Below are positions 1 through 4,290 of a stretch of 5,761 nucleotides of DNA, piece after piece. Within the stretch, counting starts at the first letter, position 1. The number at the start of each line of letters is the position of its first letter. The position numbers and the translations under genes are program-made. The notes under the pieces were generated by a model that saw nothing but the letters and a program-made list of their open reading frames with translations, searched no databases and was not told the origin of the DNA. This stretch comes from Desulfobacterales bacterium (GTDB lineage: Bacteria; Desulfobacterota; Desulfobacteria; Desulfobacterales; JAFDCJ01): positions 4,655,470 through 4,661,230 of the forward strand of contig CP070771.1 in the NCBI GenBank assembly GCA_020345785.1, read 5' to 3'.

Positions 1-215
1 TTTTTGACCAATGCAGCGACGGCCGCCGCCACCGCAGGGTGGGTGCAAACCGCCTGTTCGGGTCTGGCTTCGCGCAGCAAATTGACCTTGAGCACAATCT
101 TTTCGCCCTGCTTCGCAAATCGTCCCATGCCGCCCATCAGATCTATCAGGGATCTAATCTTATCATCGGTTTCAGCGTAATCCTTGCATTGAACAATATA
201 GACTTTATTGTCCAT
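1..215 (-). CDS. DUF362 domain-containing protein, N-terminal 71 codons (truncated by window edge)
   Basis: The minus strand is open from an ATG at 215 to the left edge, giving 71 codons and two further bases. The visible protein starts MDNKVYIVQCKDY. It contains a KVNLL segment at residues 43-47 and a PEQAVCTHP segment at 52-60, followed by an Ala/Val-rich helix. This K-x-N-L-L ... THP arrangement is what I recognise from the start of DUF362 proteins (PF04015). Many of these also carry 4Fe-4S ferredoxin-type segments further on, which would lie outside the window. The biochemical role of the family is not established. I chose the ATG at 215 because GGTGA lies five bases upstream. An in-frame ATG at 227 would add four residues (MVNT) but has no visible ribosome binding site. 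The gene is separated from the amidase gene by over 700 bases and is probably transcribed independently. Family assignment is fairly secure; function is unknown. Confidence 0.75.
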   Translation of the reverse strand, partial: MDNKVYIVQCKDYAETDDKIRSLIDLMGGMGRFAKQGEKIVLKVNLLREARPEQAVCTHPAVAAAVAALVK

Positions 216-345
216 GGTATTCACCATTGCCGTAAAAAGTTTTGAAAATCAGAAAATTGACAACAGCATCTCATGCTAAAATTTAAAACTTTGTCCTGCT
301 GGCCAGGTCATAGATAATAGGCTTTGCCGTGATTGAATGCAACGG

Positions 346-496
346 GGTATTGGAATAATGGAAGGTTGGAATACTGGGTTTGGCGGAATGATATCTGGTT
401 TTTTACGGATGGCCGTGATCAACAAATAAAATAAGACCCCCATCCGCTCTTGATCCCCAACATTCCATTTTTCCAGTATTCCATTATTCCATAGGT
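346..496. repeat. Inverted pair of octamer-phased repeat arms with nested core stem
   Basis: The right arm (465-496) is four consecutive 8-base units that each begin CCA, three of them ending TT, such as CCAGTATT (473-480) and CCATTATT (481-488). The left arm (346-377), read on the minus strand, is also four consecutive 8-base units beginning CCA, again including CCAGTATT (370-377) and CCATTATT (354-361). The arms share a perfect 13-base complement (351-363 with 479-491) and a perfect 10-base one (368-377 with 473-482). The core between them carries a further complementary pair, CGGATGG (406-412) and CCATCCG (440-446), nested inside the arms. The whole could fold into a long interrupted hairpin in DNA or RNA. 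It contains no gene and no transposase. The phasing and inversion are directly visible; any mobility or function is inference. Confidence 0.8.
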
Positions 497-504
497 TAAT
501 AGAC

Positions 505-528
505 AGCAAAAACCACCCCTCTGGGGTG
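505..528 (-). terminator. Candidate rho-independent terminator, possibly for the amidase transcript
   Basis: On the minus strand CACCCC, loop AGA, GGGGTG forms a perfect 6-bp GC-rich hairpin (514-528), followed directly by GGTTTTTGC. The shape is right for an intrinsic terminator reading leftwards. However, it lies about 410 bases past the amidase stop codon, the loop is tight and the T-run is only five bases, so it may be a fallback terminator or a chance structure. It would insulate the DUF362 gene from upstream transcription. Confidence 0.4.
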
Positions 529-668
529 AATCTAAAGCCTGATCCTTTGGGTATGATTCTCTTTTATGCCACAAAGTGGAATATGTGTCAATCCGGGGTA
601 GATGAAGATCCAAGGGAATGTCAAATTAAATTATAAGCCGGCTGCATCAGAAGGTTTTATGAAACATT

Positions 669-889
669 AAAATTCCAAATCTCAAGCATCAAATTACAAA
701 AAAATCTCAAATTACAATATTCAATGACCAAAACGTCCACTATGGTTGTATCGCATCGCTTTGCAAACCCCAGTCTGCCGGTGATGATGCCATTGGTACA
801 ACAGTTGATATATCATATCATCTGTTTGGAATTTTGAATTTGGGACATTGGGATTTGTTTGAGATTTGATTTTTGGTGCTTGAAATTTT
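669..889. repeat. Inverted pair of heptamer-phased CAA-word arms around a nested core
   Basis: The left arm consists of 7-base units beginning CAA: four in phase (676-703), a 4-base slip ATCT (704-707), then four more (708-735). Read on the minus strand, the right arm has the same plan: four CAA heptamers (882 down to 855), a 4-base slip ATCC (854-851), then CAATGTC (850-844) and three looser words to 826. Both arms also begin AAAATT at their outer ends. AAATCTCAAA (702-711) is perfectly complementary to 858-867. The roughly 90-base core is less repetitive and carries nested pairs: GTTGTA (745-750) with TACAAC (797-802) and GCATC (753-757) with GATGC (786-790). It is a structured intergenic repeat, not a coding region. 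I recall similar CCAAAT-type words recurring in intergenic regions of Desulfobacterota genomes, but cannot verify that here. Confidence 0.8.
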
Positions 890-938
890 CACGATCCACA
901 TCGGCCAGTAGATTTTATGATATCATTCTATCTCCTGC

Positions 939-2372
939 CTAAATGACCGAATCTCCTGCCAACTTTGGCCGCTGTTTCCAGAATTCAGTGGCTTGTTCAA
1001 AAGCATACGCCAACTGGAGTACACTGAAGTCGGCATTGTGCCTTCCGACGATTTGCATGCCCACCGGCAGCCCCTCCGGCGTAAATCCGCAGGGCACCGA
1101 AATGGCCGGCAGGCCGGTGACGGTGATGTAATAGCAGCTTTTCATCCAGTCGATATAGCTTTCCATTTTGACACCGTTGATCTCTTCGATCCAGCGCTGA
1201 TGGATATCAAACGGCGGCACCTGATTAACCGGACAAATCAAATAGTCATAGGTTTCCAAAAATTGCCGCACCCGTTGGTAGAGTTCGGTGCGTCTGACCT
1301 CGGCCCTGCCGATCTGCGGCCCGGTGAGCTTCTGGCCCTGTTCGACGTTCCAGATGACGGTATCTTTAATCAGCTTGCGGTGGTCTTTCAGCAGTTCGGA
1401 ATATTGCAGCTCAAAATTCCAGGCCCGCCACACCTTGAATATTTCATCGGCATCGCTTAAATCCGGCTGGGCTTCTTCCACGATGCAACCCAGATCATCG
1501 AATACCCGGCGCCCGTTTTCCAGCACCTGCGTCACCCGCGGGTCCACCGGCAATTCCCCCAGATCTTTGCTCCAGGCGATCTTCACATTTTTAAAATCGC
1601 GCTCGAGCGGGCGTGTGAACAGGCTTCCGGGTTCGGCAATCGCAATGGGGCTGCGCGGGTCCGGACCGGCGATGGTACTTAACATCAAGGCCACGTCCTG
1701 CACGGTGCGGGCCATTGGTCCTTGTACGGATATGGGAAACCAGGCCACCATTCTCGGCCAGACCGGAACCCTACCCGGAGAAGTTCGGAATCCGACGATA
1801 TTGCAGAAGTTGCCCGGATTGCGCAGCGAGCCTCCCATGTCACTGCCGTCGGCCAACGGGAGCATACCGCAAGCCAGGGATACGGCCGCTCCGCCGCTGC
1901 TGCCGCCGCAGGTTTTGGTGGTGTCGTAAGGATTCAGCGTTTCTCCGAAGACCTGATTGAACGTCTGAGAACCGGCTCCGAATTCGGGTGTGTTGGTCTT
2001 GCCGATGGTAAGGGCGCCGGCCTTTTTAAGCCGCTCCACGATTAAGGCGTCATGATCCGGGACAAAGTCTTTGTATATGGGCGAGCCCCAAGTGGTGCGC
2101 ATATCTTTGGTCGGAAACAGATCCTTGTGTGCAATGGGAAGGCCATGCAGCGGTCCGATTTCCTTATCCTGCGCCAGGGCTTTATCCGCGGCATCGGCCA
2201 GGGCCACTGCCTGCTGGGAGGGTAGGCGGGTGACGATGGCATTGACCACCGGGTTCACGCGTTCGATTTGATTCAAGTGGGCTTCCATCACCTCGCGGCA
2301 AGACAATTCTCTACGCCGGATTCGTTGAACCATTTCCGTTGCCGTCATGAAACAAATTTCAGAATTTGACAT
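939..2372 (-). CDS. Amidase-signature (AS) family amidohydrolase
   Basis: The 477-residue protein is a complete amidase-signature enzyme (PF01425), normal in length for the family (about 450-550). These enzymes hydrolyse carboxamide bonds with a Ser-cisSer-Lys triad. Visible elements are GLPIAHKDLF with the catalytic Lys83, the GGSSGG loop with cis-Ser158, and GSDMGGSLRNP with nucleophile Ser182. The 24-residue Ser158-Ser182 spacing matches fatty acid amide hydrolase. The C-terminal segment GLPAISVPCGF...GLPVGMQIVG is also typical. No signal peptide or membrane segment is evident, so it is probably cytoplasmic. It is unlikely to be the tRNA amidotransferase subunit GatA, since no GatB or GatC gene is nearby and the Ser loop has a general-amidase look. 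The ATG at 2372 is favoured over an in-frame ATG at residue 9 because AGGAG lies five bases upstream. The substrate is unknown. The C45 hydrolase gene lies 364 bases upstream and may share a transcript. Confidence 0.93.
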   Translation of the reverse strand: MSNSEICFMTATEMVQRIRRRELSCREVMEAHLNQIERVNPVVNAIVTRLPSQQAVALADAADKALAQDKEIGPLHGLPIAHKDLFPTKDMRTTWGSPIYKDFVPDHDALIVERLKKAGALTIGKTNTPEFGAGSQTFNQVFGETLNPYDTTKTCGGSSGGAAVSLACGMLPLADGSDMGGSLRNPGNFCNIVGFRTSPGRVPVWPRMVAWFPISVQGPMARTVQDVALMLSTIAGPDPRSPIAIAEPGSLFTRPLERDFKNVKIAWSKDLGELPVDPRVTQVLENGRRVFDDLGCIVEEAQPDLSDADEIFKVWRAWNFELQYSELLKDHRKLIKDTVIWNVEQGQKLTGPQIGRAEVRRTELYQRVRQFLETYDYLICPVNQVPPFDIHQRWIEEINGVKMESYIDWMKSCYYITVTGLPAISVPCGFTPEGLPVGMQIVGRHNADFSVLQLAYAFEQATEFWKQRPKLAGDSVI

Positions 2373-2382
2373 AAGTTCTCCT
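2373..2382 (-). promoter_or_regulatory. Ribosome binding site of the amidase gene
   Basis: AGGAG (minus strand, 2382-2378) stands five bases before the ATG. This is near-ideal spacing and decides the start against the internal Met9. Confidence 0.8.
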
Positions 2383-2392
2383 AATTTCTCCG

Positions 2393-2416
2393 CCCTGAAA
2401 AATTGATCATTCAGGG
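2393..2416. other. Hairpin in the amidase leader
   Basis: CCCTGAA (2393-2399) and TTCAGGG (2410-2416) form a perfect 7-bp stem with a 10-base loop, ending 11 bases upstream of the amidase Shine-Dalgarno sequence on the minus strand. In the gene direction it has no T-run, so it is not a terminator for that strand. It might affect translation or message stability. On the plus strand it is followed by TTTTG, but no plus-strand gene ends there. Confidence 0.35.
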
Positions 2417-2630
2417 TTTTGAATTGTTTTTAATGAAGTGAAGATAGTCGCCAGATCGAAGGTCCGGCGGATAAATTACCTAATGCTGCGCATTTTTTCT
2501 TTAGCTGAGCTTTGATTATCTCATAAATAATTTTAGTAGAAAAAGGCCAAGCCATATTAAATTTGCCCTTTCTTTAACATGGTATACCAAATCCATCTCA
2601 AATAAATGTAGTGTGCCTTTTGTTTTATAC

Positions 2631-2744
2631 GCCTTTACCCTTTGTCCTTCACATTTGCTATCAGCTATGAGCTATGAGCTATCTCCTGGTGCAATAGTGC
2701 CACCGCCTTAAACCCTAAACCTTATATCTTCACCATTCACCACC
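2631..2744. repeat. Successive heptamer word runs ending inside the C45 stop region
   Basis: Four different 7-base words occur one after another in short runs: CCTTT-type words (units at 2631, 2638, 2645), GCTATGA-type (2657, 2664, 2671, 2678), CCTTAAA-type (2706, 2713, 2720) and CACCATT-type (2731, 2738). The last run overlaps the final codons and stop of the C45 gene (stop at 2737-2739). Unlike the other gap elements, no inverted partner arm is visible within the window. Confidence 0.6.
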
Positions 2745-3825
2745 CCAACTCCAGTGTCTGAACATCTCCCCGGCAGGGATTGCCGAGGGTATAGTGAATT
2801 TGCCGCCGACTGAGATTCATGATGATGGATAGACAGGTGACAATCTGCAGCAGCGGCGCCACTGCTGGATTCCGATGGGTACAGACGGAAAATGGTTTGT
2901 CCATGTGATCTTTGAGAATATTCTGAATCCCCTGAACATCGATGTCGCGCTTTAATTCTGTCAAACGCTTCTGGACTCGGCGGCAGCGAAGATAGGTCGA
3001 CGGGTAAGGATCCCGCAGGGGTTTGAGGTCCCGGAAATTTTTGCCCGGCTTAAGATAGTGATTCGTATGGACGCAGATGCCGTTTTCAGGCCACAGCACA
3101 TGTTCCTCCACCGGCGAGGTTTCCAGGTTGACGGCTTCACCTTCTGCATATCCGATGAGAAAATTGATGGAATGGGCTCTGCCGGTGTTCAACACATACC
3201 CCAGGGCCTGGGCCAGATAGGATGACTCCAGAATACGCCGGGTGAGAAAGATCCAGGGCACCCCTGCACGGGGCTGGTCGGAAGTCAGATTGTTGACCAC
3301 CAGGCCGACGCCGGCGGCGTTCATGCCGATCTTGGCAAGCTGCCCGGCCTCGGTAAAGGTTATCAGGGCCGGCTTCCCCTCGCGCGGCCCGATCTTAAGA
3401 ATCACCTGGCAGTTTACCACCTCACGATACCAGTCCCAGTTCTGAGCCAGCAGCATGTCGTCGTTTCGGGTGACTTCGGGCAGGGCGGCAATCGCGGTGC
3501 ATTCCTGGGCCAGGACCTGCGGGTTAAAAAGGATCTCCGAACGGGCATTCAAAAGGAATATGTCCTCAAATGCACGTCCGGCGCCTTCTGCAATTCCCTG
3601 GATTTCCTCCACAAGATCCGGGGCAAAGGCTTTGGCCTTGAGAAGGAACGGCGCGCCCCTCTCGACGGTTTCTTCCCATGTCTCTCCCGTGGTGCGATGG
3701 AAAATTTCACGGTAGGCCGCAATAATCGTCTCGATCCTCTCTCTGGCAGCTTCACCATATGCGCGTCCTCGTTTTTTCGGATCCGCCTCATTCAGTTCAA
3801 TAACAGGAATGGATTCAATGGTCAT
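2737..3825 (-). CDS. C45-family autoproteolytic acyltransferase/hydrolase (Ntn-hydrolase)
   Basis: The 362-residue protein matches peptidase family C45 (PF03417), the family of fungal acyl-CoA:6-aminopenicillanic acid acyltransferase. Members are made as a proenzyme and cleave themselves so that a Cys becomes the N-terminal nucleophile. The likely nucleophile is Cys109 in QECTAIA. Cleavage there would give chains of about 108 and 254 residues, close to the two chains of the fungal enzyme. Other family landmarks are the Arg/Gly-rich start RGRAYGEAARERI (19-31), the helix EIQGIAEGAG (74-83), NARSE (93-97), QNWDW (128-132) and the closing IHYTLGNPC...LEL segment. The residue before the nucleophile is Glu, not the Gly of the fungal enzyme. 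No signal peptide is visible. Bacterial homologues mostly have unknown substrates, so penicillin chemistry should not be assumed. A ribosome binding site supports the start. The amidase gene follows. Confidence 0.88.
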   Translation of the reverse strand: MTIESIPVIELNEADPKKRGRAYGEAARERIETIIAAYREIFHRTTGETWEETVERGAPFLLKAKAFAPDLVEEIQGIAEGAGRAFEDIFLLNARSEILFNPQVLAQECTAIAALPEVTRNDDMLLAQNWDWYREVVNCQVILKIGPREGKPALITFTEAGQLAKIGMNAAGVGLVVNNLTSDQPRAGVPWIFLTRRILESSYLAQALGYVLNTGRAHSINFLIGYAEGEAVNLETSPVEEHVLWPENGICVHTNHYLKPGKNFRDLKPLRDPYPSTYLRCRRVQKRLTELKRDIDVQGIQNILKDHMDKPFSVCTHRNPAVAPLLQIVTCLSIIMNLSRRQIHYTLGNPCRGDVQTLELGW

Positions 3826-3841
3826 CTGAACCTTTTCTCCT
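3826..3841 (-). promoter_or_regulatory. Ribosome binding site of the C45 gene
   Basis: Upstream of the ATG at 3825 the minus strand has AGGAG (3841-3837) and, closer in, AAGG (3834-3831) five bases from the start. The nearer AAGG has the better spacing; both support this start. Confidence 0.65.
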
Positions 3842-3890
3842 ATGGATACGATTTGTTGAATCTTCGTATGATTTCAGATTTTTTCAAATT

Positions 3891-4029
3891 GGACACGGAT
3901 AAACACGGATAGCACAGATGAATTTTCGCGGTTCAGGATAAAAGAATTACCACTAAACTCCGCCCGGGCGAGACCCCCTGTACCTTTGAATGCTTTCAAA
4001 TCCGTTAAGATCTGTCTAAATCTGTGTCC
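3891..4029. repeat. Inverted pair of decamer-phased ACRGAT arms with nested stems
   Basis: The left arm is three 10-base units (3891, 3901, 3911), the first two ending ACACGGAT and the third carrying ACAGAT one base out of step. The right arm, read on the minus strand, is also three 10-base units (4029-4020, 4019-4010, 4009-4000), each ending ACAGAT or ACGGAT. Both arms open with GGACAC at their outer end. The core has GGTTCAGG (3930-3937) facing CCTGTACC (3977-3984) with one mismatch, a perfect palindrome CGCCCGGGCG (3961-3970), and a hairpin TTTGAA-TGCT-TTCAAA (3985-4000). Words of the ACACGGATNA type are familiar to me from intergenic regions of environmental bacterial genomes, though I cannot check that here. 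No coding capacity. Confidence 0.82.
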
Positions 4030-4086
4030 TCTAATTTAAATAGATAGGTTGCTACGAATCATCTACAGGTGGATTTTTATGATCTT

Positions 4087-4115
4087 TTGTTATCGGAAAA
4101 AAGATTTCATGTCAA
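4087..4115 (-). promoter_or_regulatory. Possible sigma-70-type promoter for the C45 gene
   Basis: The minus strand has a perfect -35 box TTGACA (4115-4110). A weak -10 candidate follows: TAACAA at 4092-4087 with 17-base spacing, or GATAAC at 4094-4089 with 15-base spacing. It sits between the LamG terminator and the C45 gene, where a promoter would be expected. The weak -10 keeps confidence low. Confidence 0.35.
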
Positions 4116-4180
4116 TTGCGTATAAAAGCTGCCAGGCCATAGCACACTGAAAACACGATATACCTTTTTGCATAACTTCG

Positions 4181-4217
4181 GAAAATAATAACCCCCTGGT
4201 TTTCATTCCAGGGGGGT
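4181..4217 (-). terminator. Rho-independent terminator of the LamG gene
   Basis: CCCCCTGG (4192-4199) and CCAGGGGG (4208-4215) form a perfect 8-bp stem with an 8-base loop. In the minus-strand direction the stem is followed by the T-rich tract TTATTATTTTC (4191-4181). It lies about 75 bases past the LamG stop codon, in the correct orientation. Confidence 0.8.
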
Positions 4218-4290
4218 CGGTTCCAGCTTACTCGATAGTTTTGCCCGCCTTTTAGATAAAAAATTTTACCGAATCAGAACGTAAAAACAA

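Larger units (their letters stand above)
216..938. other. 723-base gene-free gap between amidase and DUF362 genes
   Basis: I see no credible gene here. The short open frames contain repetitive words and no recognisable domain. The gap holds two inverted word-repeat elements (346-496 and about 669-889), a GC-rich hairpin with a T-run (505-528), and a small palindrome AGCATCTCATGCT at 265-277 about 50 bases upstream of the DUF362 start. That palindrome could be an operator, but nothing else supports it. The stretch 529-668 shows nothing I can name. A 9-base direct repeat TCTCCTGCC (931-939 and 952-960) straddles the amidase stop codon, and a 10-base palindrome ATGATATCAT sits at 917-926. Confidence 0.7.
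2373..2736. other. 364-base gap between C45 and amidase genes
   Basis: No gene is visible. Apart from the amidase ribosome binding site, the gap contains a hairpin (2393-2416), a 10-base perfect palindrome TGGTATACCA (2580-2589) and heptamer word runs (from 2631). A small CAA-word pair also occurs: CAAATCC, then ATCT, then CAAATAA (2588-2605), echoing the left arm of the 669-889 element. I see no intrinsic terminator for the C45 gene and no convincing promoter for the amidase gene. Read-through transcription from C45 into amidase is therefore possible but unproven. Confidence 0.6.
3826..4290. other. 465-base gap between LamG and C45 genes
   Basis: No gene is visible. From right to left the gap holds the LamG terminator (4181-4217), a possible promoter (4087-4115) and the decamer inverted element (3891-4029), followed by the C45 ribosome binding site. 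If the promoter is real, the C45 message would have an untranslated leader of about 250 bases that includes the whole decamer element. Confidence 0.6.

Noticed and set aside
39..245. Plus-strand open frame of 68 codons
   Set aside because: It runs antisense to the DUF362 start, which shows recognisable family residues; the plus-strand translation shows none.
276..613. Two overlapping minus-strand open frames of 77 and 64 codons
   Set aside because: Their translations are mainly the octamer repeat words read as codons (WNNGILEKWN-like), with no domain or good ribosome binding site. I take them as spurious frames within the 346-496 element.
346..889. CRISPR array
   Set aside because: Word units are only 7-8 bases, directly abutting with no unique spacers, and arranged as inverted arms.
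943..2271. Several plus-strand frames, up to 213 codons, opposite the amidase gene
   Set aside because: They are antisense shadows in GC-rich sequence; the minus-strand protein has a complete catalytic triad and family length.
939..2372. Assignment of the amidase as GatA
   Set aside because: No GatB or GatC partner is nearby, and the active-site loop GSDMGGSLRNPGNFC looks like general amidases rather than the tRNA amidotransferase subunit.
2393..2420. Plus-strand intrinsic terminator
   Set aside because: The hairpin and TTTTG are present, but no plus-strand gene lies upstream; on the minus strand there is no T-run.
3855..3888. Promoter immediately upstream of the C45 gene (TTGAAA, 17 bases, AAGATT on the minus strand)
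   Set aside because: The -10 matches the consensus at only three of six positions in an AT-rich stretch; the TTGACA site further upstream is better but still weak.
3961..3970. CGCCCGGGCG palindrome as a stand-alone operator
   Set aside because: It lies in the core of the decamer inverted element and has no second copy; better described as part of that element.
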